The notes beneath the pieces were generated by a model. The model was not told the DNA's origin. It saw nothing but the letters and a program-made list of their open reading frames with translations, and ran no database searches. A stretch of 64,000 nt of DNA from Molanna angustata (taxonomy: Eukaryota > Arthropoda > Insecta > Trichoptera > Molannidae), in NCBI GenBank assembly GCA_963576475.1, contig OY754981.1, positions 19,062,570 to 19,126,569 of the forward strand, read 5' to 3'. Positions 22,800 through 33,833 of this stretch are shown piece by piece (position 1 is the first letter of the stretch; each line of letters opens with the position of its first letter). The position numbers were made by a program, and so were the translations under genes.

Positions 22800-23250
22800 T
22801 TTTATCCTTGATGCATTTCCAATATCACGTTTTTTTGACGATTTTTCATAAAACGCAGCACGGCTTCGGAAATCTGAATCTTCTCCGAAGTATCTAGTGC
22901 TTTTTTTCGTGCAACCGATTCGATGAGCGAGAAAAAAAAAACGTTTCGTGACGCGTAGCGACGTGACTGCTGATGGTACGTGCTGGAAATCCAGTGGGTA
23001 ATAAAACGTCCATAAGAATTACTACTCAGAACGGTCCGTCCGACAACAGGCCCTGAATCGACAATCATCCGATTGAACTTGAAAAGCTGAAATAATGCGA
23101 ACTCTGGCCTGCACGCTCACATCCAACCAATTGCGAGACTATAACTCTCTCTCTCTCGTAGCGGTGTAGAGCGATATCCGCGTAGCACCTCAACTTCCGA
23201 CGTGGCTCGATGACAGCACGTCCGTCGCGTAGCGATCAACTCATGTAGAA
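22800..23250. other. CG-enriched region with an 88-codon minus-strand frame
   Basis: The motif GCGTAGCGA(C/T) recurs (22951, 23227, and variants between), along with CGTGACG, ACGTCCGTCGCG and a CT microsatellite (CTCTCTCTCTC, 23145). The minus frame at 22802-23068 (MIVDSGPVVGRTVLSSNSYG... ending VILEMHQG) has no recognised domain. The layout resembles a promoter-proximal region more than a coding exon, but this is inference. Confidence 0.3.
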
Positions 23251-23544
23251 AGTAACGAATCGATTTTAATAAGAACGAAAGACACGAACAAAATATTGTT
23301 ATTTATATTTATTTATTTGTAGATATCATGGCAAAAACAAATAGTCCTTGTAGTTGTCAACATAAATCACCATTGCCTTTGAAGGGAGTTATACATACAC
23401 ATAAACCAAATATTGGAATGAATTGCCGCAGCACATTCGTACGGGAGCCTTTGGCAGGAAACAAATCATTGCAGTGAATGCCGGTTAAGTACATAAAATT
23501 AACCATTAATACCAGTAATAATGCTTAATTTTTTTATTTTTAGA

Positions 23545-24055
23545 TACTATTTTTCTATTGACTCCTCACTAACCCAAGGGGTTATTGTGGGAATTTTTAA
23601 TGCCATTTTTTATTGCAGATTATCGACTAGTATCATGCTGAGATTGTTTTCACAAAGTTTCATCACAATATATCTGTGTGTGTGCTGTGTACCATGCGCT
23701 ATATACTAAGCACAGGGTGTTTATTATACTTAATCGATTATAGACTTTTGTCTATTCATTCTTTTCATATTTTGCATATTTGTACATCTAATAATACTCG
23801 CTAAGACCCCATTAGATTTTGAAGGATAACTATATGTATAGTGCCCCAAGCTCAGTAAACTTAAAATTTCCTATTTTTATTTTCAAATTGCTAAAAAGAC
23901 ACATCACTTTCATAAAATGGCATTGAACAACTATCAATTTTTGTTAATTAAATTTACAAATAAAAAATAACTAAACAAACTCATTACATGAAAACGTTGA
24001 AAATTTTCTGTACAAAATTTAAATACTATCGTTGGCCACAACCCACTCGTTAAAC
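23545..24055. repeat. Dispersed repeat R1, copy 2
   Basis: Collinear with 9805-10262; see the landmarks given there. This copy has the better GACTAGTATCATGCTGAGAT and ends GTTGGCCACAACCCACTCGT. Confidence 0.6.
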
Positions 24056-24218
24056 TCCTGTAAGCTACTAAGTAACTGATAGTAATTTTAATAATGCAAC
24101 AAATAATATGATAATTATTTCATCTGACAGACAATATGTTAACAAAAATATTCCCTAAAGCGTTCGGTAGCAGTTAGGCACGTTCTAAATACTCAGCCAT
24201 TCCTAGTTCCATTAACAA

Positions 24219-24572
24219 ATGACGAAGTTTTTCACACGTTCTCTTCATCGGGCTCCTCGTCTCTCACGTGTTGGCATTTGCAGTCATCGATTGACTCCAC
24301 CTCACCACTCTTACGATGGAGGAGGAAAGAAAGACAGACATGACGCGTGCCAAGTACCACTAAACTCAACGACACGAATCAGGGAAATCGATTCTCATGA
24401 TTCTCTGTATTACGTTGCCGACACGCTCTTGATGGGAAAAATGATTCACTTAACATTTCATGTTTTGAGTATGAAAAATATTTTTTTGGCAATCAATACA
24501 AAAATAAATACCATTCCTTATTTTTCAGCTTTTTTTGTCTTACTAATATCATTAAGATTTTTGGGTACATGA
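24219..24572 (+). other. 117-codon open frame of doubtful reality
   Basis: The first ~75 codons (MTKFFTRSLHRAPRLSRVG..., ...KKDRHDACQVPLNS) come from a GC-richer stretch, and the rest is AT-driven hydrophobic sequence. No motif, splice site or homologue is known to me. It may be a chance frame over a decayed element. Confidence 0.15.
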
Positions 24573-24873
24573 TAAGTTATGTTGAAATATTTTCATTTTA
24601 TTTTTAGACAATATATTATTTGTTGTCACAATCATATGTACTTTAATAATGATTTCATTTTATTTTTTCTAAAATGTTATTTTAATAATATTATTATATT
24701 TAAAATATTTAAAGGGTTTAATTCTGAAAACGCATTAAAATTTTAATGAAATGTCAAATTGATACATTTTATGTATTTTTTGCTGAATATTGAATAAAAT
24801 CAAGTAAATTAAAAGACAGAAGAACATCAATTGTCTATTATAAAATGTTTATAATGCACTAGTGTATTATAGT

Positions 24874-25062
24874 GTCGGCCTTCATGGCTCAGTTGGTTAA
24901 GTAACTTACTGCTAATCCAAAGGTCCCGGGTTCAATTCCAGGTGGAGACACAGTTTTAACTGTCTGGATCTGTAAGAAGGTAAATATTGTACCTATGTCT
25001 CCAGAATATGGCAACTACTTACTGAATCCGTGTTAAATTACTATTTAAAAGTAATATAAAAA
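24874..25062 (+). mobile_element. SINE family B (tRNA-derived), near-complete copy
   Basis: The head reads GGCTCAGTTGGTTAAGTAAC (A box), CTGCTAATCC (anticodon region), GGTCCCGGGTTCAATTCC (B box). It is followed by a family-specific body: CACAGTTTTAACTGTCTGGA, 'gtctccagaatatggcaact', 'ctgaatccgtgttaaatta'. Full or partial copies occur at 48420, 59495, 63290 and 63800. Confidence 0.85.
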
Positions 25063-25069
25063 AAAAAAT

Positions 25070-25600
25070 AGTTTAAAGAGATAGTTCTGCTAACACATTT
25101 TTGTTTTTGATAACTCTAATGTTCATTTAAATTATAATACGTCTCCGGAATAAATTTAAACCAATATCATTCTTGAGTATTATCTTTTTTCGTCTTTCGT
25201 TAATAAGTAAAAATGACTCCTTAGCCAAGCGTTCGAATTAAATTTTGGGTAGAGAAATAGTTTTTCCACAGTATTGAGTCTTGATTTTTGAGAGAACATA
25301 TATGTATATGTAGGTCTTCAAAAGACTTGATATTGGGTACGTCTCAATTGGATAACAAACTAAAAATTGAATCACTTACTTTTTTATCACAAAACTTGTT
25401 AATAGAAAAATATATTATAAAATAAAAAGAAAAAAGAAAAATGAGATTTTAATACATTAATTTATTTTGGGAAATTGACTTAATAACAAACAATAATTAA
25501 AAAGTTATGATCAAATACTTACGTAAGGAATATAATTCTGATTCATTAACTGACATATTTTAAATATTATATGAGCCTTCAGCAAACAAAAATAATTTAT
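25070..25600. other. No gene seen
   Basis: AT-rich sequence with no repeat partner or exon signal that I could identify. Confidence 0.5.
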
Positions 25601-25797
25601 CAATTACATACATACATACATACCATCACGCCATGTCCCTCGCGGGGTAGAGAAAGACCCGAACGCCACATATTTTTATATTGACACACATTCATCGCCT
25701 CGTCGACATTCATACATCGTCTTATACATGTTCGTCTGTTATTCATGCTTCTGACATTTACATCTTTCAAAATACCGTTCACATGGACGTGTCCGCC
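25601..25797 (-). pseudogene. RTE-type LINE 3' fragment with (CATA)n tail
   Basis: The minus reading is NGILKDVNVRSMNNRRTCIR, RCMNVDEAMNVCQYKNMWRS, then a frameshift before the usual SAYPVRDM end. It is followed by (TATG)n, seen on + as ACATACATACATACATACCA at 25605-25624. This is the typical 3' microsatellite of the family. Confidence 0.8.
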
Positions 25798-26065
25798 ATG
25801 TCTACGTCAGGCGTTCCTCATTAATAGGCATGATGACTAATTTTGAGAAACTATCTCACGATGTTTTTACGCATCCACTGTTTTCAAATATATATACATT
25901 TCTACATAAAATAAAGGTTTAGTAGCAAAAATTGCCATTTCAAAATCCAATTTGACATTTACGTCAAAAAACGCTTGCAGTGTAATGGCGTCCGTCGGAG
26001 CTGACGGTGACGTCACGGTTTCGTAGACCGCATATCACTACTATATGTACTATATGTATTCTAAG

Positions 26066-26275
26066 ATGATTTGTGTATTTATAATCAATTCAAAAGTGCA
26101 TAAGTGTTGTGCGGTCCCTAAATGTACAAACACGACGAAAAAAACACCTACTGAGGTATTTGTTTTCGTCCCACGCGAAAAAAAAGAGAAATAAGTGATT
26201 AAATTTCGCACGGCGAGACACAAGTGAATTTTATTAAGTACGCGTTTACAATGAAGTACAGTATTTGTTCCCCCA
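26066..26275 (+). pseudogene. THAP zinc-finger domain relic
   Basis: From the ATG at 26066 the frame reads MICVFIINSKVHKCCAVPKC, then TNTTKKTPTEVFVFVPREKK, and hits a stop at 26201-26203. VHKCCAVPxCxNTxxKTPxxVFxxVPxxKK is the start of a THAP domain (the C2CH zinc-binding DNA-binding fold of THAP proteins and P-element-type transposases). In another frame the sequence continues RNK-stop-LNFARRDTSEFY, where the stop stands in for the family's usual Trp (TGG to TGA). So the domain goes on but is broken by a frameshift and a nonsense change. The later Cys/His pair and the AVPTIF end are not visible. It may be a dead transposase N-terminus or a decayed THAP gene copy. Confidence 0.6.
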
Positions 26276-26924
26276 CTTTTAGCTCTCAATAATATAATAT
26301 TTACCATTATTTAGGCAATAAGCATATAAAGAACTTCATTAATGTCCAAACGTCAAAATAGGCCATCATAAGTTTCCCGCGTATGTTTTTAGCTTATGAA
26401 CACATAATGTAGAGAGAAGAAGGAGCATATTTTATCGATTTTCGAGATGTAAGTTGTATTTAAATTACAGATAAATAAAGTACTTATATGTACTTATTAT
26501 TAAGTTTTTACGTTTCGAAATTCTGATGAACAAAAGTCTTTGTTCGACGCAAAGAAATATCCGACCATCAAAAGTTCCATTCTAGTTAAGAGTAGTTAAG
26601 ACAGGCAGAAAAATAACTACTATGGCTGCTATTGCTAAAAATAACGATAGCAGATAAATATAGCTTGTTATGAACACAATACAAATAACGAGCGCTATGT
26701 AATAATTCGTATGCTGCTAAAATTGTAACGATGTTTTAAAACGCATGCTTCGCGTAATCGCCGTCGTTTCGCAAATCGCTTCATTGCATGAAAAAAATAT
26801 AGCTTGCTAGTTTAGTTTGGCAGTGACCAGCATCATAACATGTCGAACGTTCGTCAGCTCACCATCGCGTGACAAAATTGTAGAATACTAAAACTAAATT
26901 AGTTTACCATACGTTGCGAGCGTT

Positions 26925-27640
26925 CATTATTTATTTATTTATTCAATAAAAACTAAGTTACATACAAAATACAATTAACATAGGCCCGATATTACAGTCG
27001 GCCCTCAACTCATTGAGTTTGCCAAACTCAAGATTAATGTTAAGGGGAGATTGAATCCATTTCCGTATTACAGTGCAATATGACATGTCAGTTACTAAAT
27101 CTTCAATTATAGACATATTTCACTTTTTCTGTGGTTATTATCTGTCAAATTTAAATAACCTCAAATAATACGAAATACAAAACGGGAAGCTACGACTTTA
27201 AATACCATTGTTTTATTATCCAACATGGTAAATTAAATTTTTTTTCACCAAAATAATGCTTTTAAATGCCCGTGTTCGTTTCAATACGGCTGTCAGTTTG
27301 TTTTGTTGTGTGGCGCCACCTTCGATACAACACTGAAACTACACACGTTGCCTAACGCCTCTAGTGATAGAAACTGAAACTACACGAGTTGCCTAGCAAA
27401 TGACAGTTGACTCACAGTTAAGTACTTAATCTGCCAGAAACGTTGAGTTAAATATTTGTCGTTTTAGTGACGTATTTGAGGGAAGATTAGGTCTAAACGG
27501 ACACTGTAATACGCTATATTTTTGTAAAACTTGAGTTTAGCTCTTAAACTGACACTGTAATACCGGCCCATAGTGTCCCCCGATAGGTAGGCGAGTATCT
27601 AGGTAAATTGAAACTATTTGCTTTGATGAATACTTGTTCC
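26925..27640 (-). mobile_element. LINE 3'UTR tail, split by a TIR element
   Basis: 26925-26982 (ATTTATTTATTTATTCAATA, AAACTAAGTTACATACAAAA) and 27570-27640 (ATAGTGTCCCCCGATAGG) are the two halves of a sequence seen uninterrupted, on the other strand, at about 32290-32370. The repeat begins with the tail (in minus reading it ends in (TAAA)n), so it is a 5'-truncated LINE. Confidence 0.65.
26983..27569. mobile_element. 587-bp non-autonomous TIR transposon inserted in the LINE tail
   Basis: It begins GGCCCGATATTACAGTCGGC and ends with the complement of GGGCCGGTATTACAGTGTCA. ATA flanks both ends (26980-26982, 27570-27572), and the related empty site at 32.3 kb has ATA once, so a 3-bp ATA (or TA) duplication is supported. 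The interior is more GC-rich than the flanks and has no transposase. Family not identified; a 3-bp TA-rich target would fit PIF/Harbinger-like elements. Confidence 0.75.
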
Positions 27641-27764
27641 ATTTATATTTAATTTGTTTTAGTTTTAAGTATCTAATTAAAATATTAATATATCGATAAC
27701 ACCAAAATAAACATAGTCCAGACCGACAATTAATGCGTATATTGTATTGAAGACTATCAGAAGA

Positions 27765-27985
27765 ATTGACGCGACCATACTATGACGTCGTGCGCTCTGA
27801 TTGTTTTTTCTCATACAATGGCGGACTAACACATTTTGTATTTTTATATTTATAATATTATTATTATTCACTCCTATAAATTAAAAAAAAACCATTTTTT
27901 AAATCTTTATAACCTATTTTATTTTTTAAAATCATAATTTCAATGATTTTTTTCTTACAGTCATCACACCTATTACATATTTTAA
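27765..27985. repeat. Direct repeat pair, left copy
   Basis: It matches 28405-28611 in the same orientation: GACGTC(G/A)TGCGCTCTGATTG, 'atggcggac', 'cattttgtatttttat', 'aatattattattattc', then ATCATAATTTCAATGATTTT and CTTAC.GTCATCAC.CCTATTA. The copies lie about 635 bases apart. Confidence 0.7.
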
Positions 27986-28404
27986 TATATTAATCATAAT
28001 ATGTATATGAATCATAACAGTTATCCCATATGTATATTAGATTCATCATAATACATTGTGTATTTCCATTTCAACCTCATGTAACACTGTACAACTCCCA
28101 CAAACAATATAATTACATCATTTTATTTTATAATCAAGCAATGAAAGCCACCAAGTTATTTATTTCTGAAACGTTAAATATTCTCCACCACGTTACAATA
28201 CTCGGTGCGTGTTATAACAGATGCGTCAACGATTCAATAGAGCGGATAGCGATATTATTTGGTTTATTGTCCCAAATAAACCAAATAAATCAATAAATAA
28301 AAATAGCATGTTAAAAATAAGCAGCATATTCCATATAGCTTGTTATGAAAAAAATAGCCATTTCGAACAACACAACAGTTGACAGTAACAAACACAATTG
28401 ACAG

Positions 28405-28611
28405 TGACAATATGGTGACGTCATGCGCTCTGATTGGTGTTTCACATAAAATGGCGGACAAACATATTTTGTATTTTTATTTTAATAATATTAATATTAT
28501 TCGCTCTTTTAAAATGAAAATAAATATATTTTTTCAAATCTCTATAACATATTTTATCTAATAAAATCATAAATTCAATGATTTTTTCTTACTGTCATCA
28601 CGCCTATTATC
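28405..28611. repeat. Direct repeat pair, right copy
   Basis: Partner of 27765-27985. Its right end runs straight into an RTE-type LINE fragment (28612), while the left copy continues into unrelated AT-rich sequence. So the LINE junction is not part of the shared unit. Confidence 0.7.
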
Positions 28612-28694
28612 CCCATGTGGCCAAAACATCTCAATGTGTTCATTTTCATTCTGTTGATGACATCTTTCTTTATCTTACATTCTTTCCTTATCTA
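28612..28694 (-). mobile_element. RTE-type LINE internal fragment
   Basis: 'gtggccaaaacatctcaatg', 'ttcattttcattctgttgat', 'ttacattctttcctta' aligns with 45765-45845 of the longer minus-strand fragment ('gtggccagactatctcaatt', 'ttcattctgttaattttatc'). Confidence 0.55.
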
Positions 28695-28695
28695 G

Positions 28696-28841
28696 CGCTG
28701 GGCTAATAATCCAGTGGTCGCGAGTTCGAATCCTGCCTCGACCGATTTCGTTCACCTATAGCACAAGCATTTATGCTTATTAAGGGAACGTAGAAAGATG
28801 TATATTATGTACTTGTTTAACAAGGACATATTCATTTTTTT
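28696..28841 (+). mobile_element. SINE family A, 5'-truncated copy
   Basis: It begins inside the anticodon arm (GCTGGGCTAATAATCCAG), keeps the B box GAGTTCGAATCC, and has the full body and tail. The A box is missing. Confidence 0.8.
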
Positions 28842-29302
28842 GTAAAAAAAATCTATTATTACTATATAAAATAAATCATAAAATAATCGGTCATAAGTAT
28901 CTATGTTTGGTGCAATAGCGATTCTTAGTCTGTTATGTGTTGATCCAATTATACAAAAATGTAGGTATTTATCTGTTTTCATGTATCGGTATGAAATAAA
29001 TATTAAATGTACTAAGTATGTATACCTATGTACTAAGTACATATACGGTGGTTTCTTGAATTACGAGTTTATCCCGCAAATTCGATTACAAATAGCGGAT
29101 GCAGCCGGTCCGAATGTTCGTCATAAAATAGTCGATAACCCTAATGCTTACATACCTAGCTCATATTGCAGGGGTGCAACAAAAAAAGTAATAATTTATT
29201 TTTATATAAAATCCTAATTTTAACAAATCTTATTGTTAACTGGGGCATAATCAATTTCTGATTATTCGCGTTATAGTTGTAGCTAAATATCTTGAACTTT
29301 TA

Positions 29303-29327
29303 GCCGGGGGGGGGGGGGGGGGGGGGA
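29303..29327. repeat. Poly-G tract
   Basis: A run of more than twenty G residues sits in AT-rich DNA, preceded by TTTTAGCC and followed by ATTTGCACG. Runs of this kind are prone to length error in assembly and can form quadruplexes. The true length is uncertain. Confidence 0.85.
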
Positions 29328-29329
29328 TT

Positions 29330-31070
29330 TGCACGTAAACCAACGAAGCAAAAAGACAAAAATTTCCGCTCTGTGTAACCCGAAACTCATTTAAAATGTT
29401 TGGCAAAATATTAAATTATTTTTTTTTAGAAAGACATGTTATTTTACTTTGAAAAAAGCGGGCGCATAAATGTCAAAGATAGATATTAGCAATGAGAATT
29501 TTTTAAATGTTATTTTTTTCTCTTTTTTTCCACAAACAAATTTATCCAATATTTATTTAGATATAATTAAAATAAATACTTCCTTGCACCCTGCGCCAGT
29601 GGCGAGTTTTTATTTTCAAAGAATAGGAAATAATTACCTTACTATGCGAATTAGTTTGGCATTTTCCGTTTTCGATAAAAACTAATTCAGAAGAGTTAAA
29701 TATTAATATTTTCTATACCTGCACTGCACTCTGATCTTAACACTACTTTGTTCATATGTGTTTTTTATTGTTTGGGGCCATATTGCCAATAATTAATTCG
29801 GTTTTGTCTTTTTCAATTTTATGCTAATAAAAAATGATGGATGTTGGATAAAGAAAAGGCATGAAATGTCTGCCGAATCATCAAAGGTTTGTTTGTGTTT
29901 TAAATATCGTTAATTACTAAACCATTTTTTTTTCAATGGGTGTCATCCCTGTTTGTGTGCGGTCAGGGTCGGACTAACAGTTTACTTTATTGGCGGTCTG
30001 ATTCGCATTGGATATTCTCACCAAGACATCGCCGTGTTTGCATTTGGCATGCATCAAATTATATTACTTCAATCATACATACACATACCAGTGTTTACCT
30101 CGGATTAGTCAATAGTATAACATGACGTTACATTGAGTATATAATATGGTATTTGCGTCCTCCCCCCACCACTGGCGGATGTAGTGAATATTTAATGGAA
30201 ACAACTGACCACCGCATGTCTATGGTCATAAACTTCATTTTATTGGGGAACTTCGGTAATATAATTTTCACCTCGCACCACCCCTGGCGAACGGAACAAG
30301 CTGTAAACATGTCAAATTGTATCGACCCCTTATGGGAACGAACGGTTGTGCCCAACGCATTACTCTCCATAACATATAATTCAATTGGTTCATACGGAAC
30401 ATTCATGAATATTATCTCTTTCAGTGACTAAAGCAAAAAAATAATACTGATTGCTATTAAACAAAAGCAGAGAAGAGAGCGAAATATTACACATAATGAA
30501 CTGAACAACAGTAGCGGAATTGCTTATAGAAGCCGACAATCTTGGCTTGCTATTTTGAAACCATACTACAAGATTAAAAATTGAACCGCATGTAGATACG
30601 ATGCTTGACAGAGCCACTAACGTAAATAATATTATTTTGACATGTGATTTTAAAATATTTTCATGGTCACTCATATGAACAACGATGCTAAAAAATTTTC
30701 TTTCAGGGTTTACCTAGTCCGAAGGTTTTAGGCACGCCCCTGCTGATAAAATATCTTTTACACAACCTTCTAGCAGGAATAGATTTAAAGACACTATTCA
30801 AACTGACAGAAATTAAACTCTAAACAACTATACCCGTAAGGGCATTGGCCTAGTGGAGTGTCCTATCCAGAATTCTCTACAAAACCAAGTTGTGGGCTGT
30901 GAATAGGATGATTTATTCAAAGCATTTTATGAAAATATTTGGATACAAATAATGAAAAAAATATAAATAAAATAAATCTTTATATTACGCCAATGACTTA
31001 TGTGCATTTCTTAAATTTATATGTTTTTCAAATTGTCGTACTTTACCAATGTTTTTGTACACTACTGAAT
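29330..31070. other. No supported gene
   Basis: Frames of 60-96 codons occur on both strands, including fully overlapping + and - frames at 30128-30431; none has a recognisable motif. 30130-30320 is less AT-rich (CCTCCCCCCACCACTGGCGG; CACCACCCCTGGCGAACGG) and may be an old element. Confidence 0.35.
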
Positions 31071-31078
31071 TTTGTAAT

Positions 31079-31300
31079 ACTTACTTACTCAGCTTCTTCT
31101 TGAGTCCAGTATTGGACAAATGCCTCCCGCTTGGACTTCCACTGGTCTCTATCCTGTGCCATTCTTTTGTTTTGATTTTGTAATAAATAAATTAATTATT
31201 TAAGAACAAGTTTTGTCGAAAATGCAGCATAAAAAATAATTGGGTTGGTTGGAAGAGGCTGTTTTATGGCAATATATCCGTCTTTGTGCATTTTTTGTAC
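31079..31300. mobile_element. Two LINE scraps: minus-strand coding scrap and + strand tail
   Basis: 31079-31170 (CAGTATTGGACAAATGCCTCCCGC; given in part: CAGTATTGGACAAATGCC) resembles the minus-strand end of common lepidopteran LINEs. 31228-31300 (GGGTTGGTTGGAAGAGG, TATGGCAATATATCCG) is a diverged member of the tail family at 2333 and 38122. Confidence 0.4.
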
Positions 31301-31769
31301 ATAAGTATTTTTACATTTTTGTACAAAAGAATAGTTAAAAAGAGATCATATAAAAGGTAGGATCGCTAAGAAAAAAGAATGCATGACCAATTAAATGATA
31401 TATTGAAAGCACTACATTCAGAATGGGTGGTGAACCTCGTGTCTGAACTGTGTGAGAGGTCGTTTTGCTTCTTGACTTTTAGTTTACCTAGCCCGGGACA
31501 CTCGAAAACGATGATTATAGAAAAACGACGATTATAGAAAAAAGTAGACACACTATTCTAAGCCGGTGCCTAACAGCGTACAACATATTTGTAATTATTA
31601 AAAAATCAAATATAAATTTAAAAAAATTTAAATGAAATTATTTCTGAATCATTTTTCACTTCTTCCTCTTCTTCTCCTCATTCTTATGGCAATTTTAATT
31701 AGTGGTATTTTTTTAAATGACGGAAACTGTAATTAAGTTCGTACCTAAAAAAAGTGTGGGGGGTACGCG

Positions 31770-31850
31770 CATGTGTCATGCTTAATTTAATTATGTTGTT
31801 ACCACCTGTCGCTGGTTACCCTATTTGGTGATTCGTGGGATCCGAGATGT
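31770..31850 (+). mobile_element. Fragment of the 'CACCTGTCGCTGG' LINE tail
   Basis: ACCACCTGTCGCTGGTTACC and ATTCGTGGGATCCGAGATG parallel 6600-6655. Confidence 0.35.
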
Positions 31851-32199
31851 TAAAAAAAACTTTTGATTTAACCGTTCATTTATGTACGTTACGTTCATTT
31901 ATAGATAGATATAAACAAACTATTAAATAAATTAATTAATTGACAGTAAAATAAATAGGCATATAAATAAATAAACAAACAAATAAACCCTTTTTTTCTT
32001 GGTTATCTTTATTGTATCTTGATCATTAATCCGTTAGTTCATTCCGTTTGAACGTTCAAAACTTCAGACACATTTTTATATGCTATTGTTGTGTAATAAA
32101 TATTATAATATTTATCGATGGATGGATGTCCTTACTTAAAACAGGAATTACCTACTCCTAGTTAGATGGACAAAGATTTATTGGAGGAACTAAAAATCA

Positions 32200-32370
32200 T
32201 GGTACTTCCCAACAACTATTTTATTTTATTTTATACACTATAAATTATAAATTACATGTTCAACAACTGTATGTATTTATTATGGAAAAATAAATATATA
32301 TTAATGGGGGACACTATAATGTTAATAAATGTGTTATGTAACTTAATTGTTAGTAAATAAATAAATAAAT
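32200..32370 (+). mobile_element. LINE 3'UTR tail (uninterrupted relative of 26925-27640)
   Basis: It holds 'aatgggggacactataatgtt', TTATGTAACTTAATTGTTAG and (TAAA)n. It is the reverse complement match of the LINE tail at 26.9-27.6 kb and serves as its empty site. Confidence 0.6.
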
Positions 32371-32584
32371 AATATAAAAAAATGCATTGTCACCTCAGGT
32401 ATAAGAATTGTTGCTCTCATTATTTACAAAAAACCAATTCTCTCAATAGATGGCGTTACAACAAAAAATAAATAAAAATAATAAGAATGTTGTTCATAAT
32501 TTCACACATAGATGGCTGTAGTAAAAATCCTTATTTTCAAGCGAAAAGAATTTCAGTATTGTAATAAGTATATAGAACTTTCAA

Positions 32585-32768
32585 TAATTGAATTGATAGG
32601 GATCTCATTAAAAAAAGCATAATTGGTGAACGTTGCGCAAGCGCATAAAGTGATCACGTAAACCAGCCAATGTCAGGTCGTTAGCCCTGTAAGTGCCTTG
32701 ATTTCCCGGTTCTCCTCCACTAAATATTCCAACTTCGTCTCTATTGAGATAATTAAAAATCTGTTAAA
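32585..32768. mobile_element. Single-arm copy of element family D
   Basis: 'attgaattgatagggatctc', 'gtgaacgttgcgcaagcgca', 'taaagtgatcacgtaaacca', 'tgatttcccggttctcctcc' and 'attccaacttcgtctctatt' are nearly identical to the right arm at 33644-33833. It lies about 880 bases from that palindrome in the same orientation. Confidence 0.85.
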
Positions 32769-33431
32769 AAATAAATAGTAAAAAAATTATATATTTTGTT
32801 TCTGTATATATTTTATAATGGAAAAATAAATATATTATTATTATTATTTTACAATATTATTTGTTCATCAATTAATTATTGCTGTCGGGAAAAATATTTT
32901 CCCCTGAAACTATTCGTAAAGCGTTAATAGTTATTTGACACCCATAAACGGATGCATTCTCTGATAATAAATGTACTTATCTACCATTACCTCCATATTC
33001 TTGGCACGTCTCATCTCCACTATGCACAAGTGTTATATCACCAAACTTTTCTGATTTTCCTGCACTAACTTCTTACATTGGCCCCTACCTTCCACTCACT
33101 AGAACCTTCACATTAAAAGGTTAAATAAATTAGTTTCCGTCGGCGCTTCAAACAAATCTCTTCGACGAGAACTTACATACATGCATTTCACACAGCAATA
33201 AATTATTTTCGAAAAATCTTTTATTATATTATTCGAATCTGCATATATTTTCTCAATCAAAAATCATTGTCATAAATATGAAATCGTCTTTACGACAGTG
33301 ATTTTTTACACCTGGTTACAGCACAATTTACTTAATTTACTTATTAACTTCAAGTTATAAAACTTTTAAAGGTTCTTTTAAATAATTTAATTTAAACTAA
33401 GTAATATATTTAACAATTGCAAGATTTTTTT

Positions 33432-33833
33432 ATATTTTTTAACAGATTTTTAATTATCTCAATAGAGACGAAGTTGGAATATTTATTGTAGGAGAACCGG
33501 GAAATCAAGGCACCTACAGGGCTTACGACCTGTCATCGGCTGGTTTACGTGATCACTTTATGCGCTTGCGCAACGTTCACCAATTATGCCTTTTAATGAG
33601 ATCCCTATCAATTCAATTTTTCCCTAATCTAAAATCGATCCCTAAAAATTGAATTGATAGGGATCTCATTAAAAGGCATAATTGGTGAACGTTGCGCAAG
33701 CGCATAAAGTGATCACGTAAACCAGCCGATGACAGGTCGTAAGCCCTGTAGGTGCCTTGATTTCCCGGTTCTCCTACAATAAATATTCCAACTTCGTCTC
33801 TATTGAGATAATTAAAAATCTGTTAAAAAATAT
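33432..33833. mobile_element. Perfect 190-bp inverted repeat, palindromic element family D
   Basis: 33432-33621 is the exact reverse complement of 33644-33833 by base-by-base reading; only 22 bases (around CTAATCTAAAATCGATC) separate the arms. The arms carry 'caatagagacgaagttggaa', 'ggagaaccgggaaatcaagg', 'gtgatcactttatgcgcttg' and 'caacgttcaccaattatgcc'. Related single-arm copies lie at 2452, 32585 and 50515. The right side continues into CTCCCGACAGGGAAAAAAATC, TCCAATGTTTGCG and an A/T-rich tail to about 34090, as beside other copies. Confidence 0.92.

Noticed and set aside
24874..24950. A genuine tRNA gene at the family B head
   Set aside because: Same reason: multiple copies with a common downstream body, and imperfect anticodon stem pairing.
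30128..30674. Overlapping 92-94 codon frames on both strands
   Set aside because: Both strands are open over the same bases, no domain or splice context is present, and I know no homologue.
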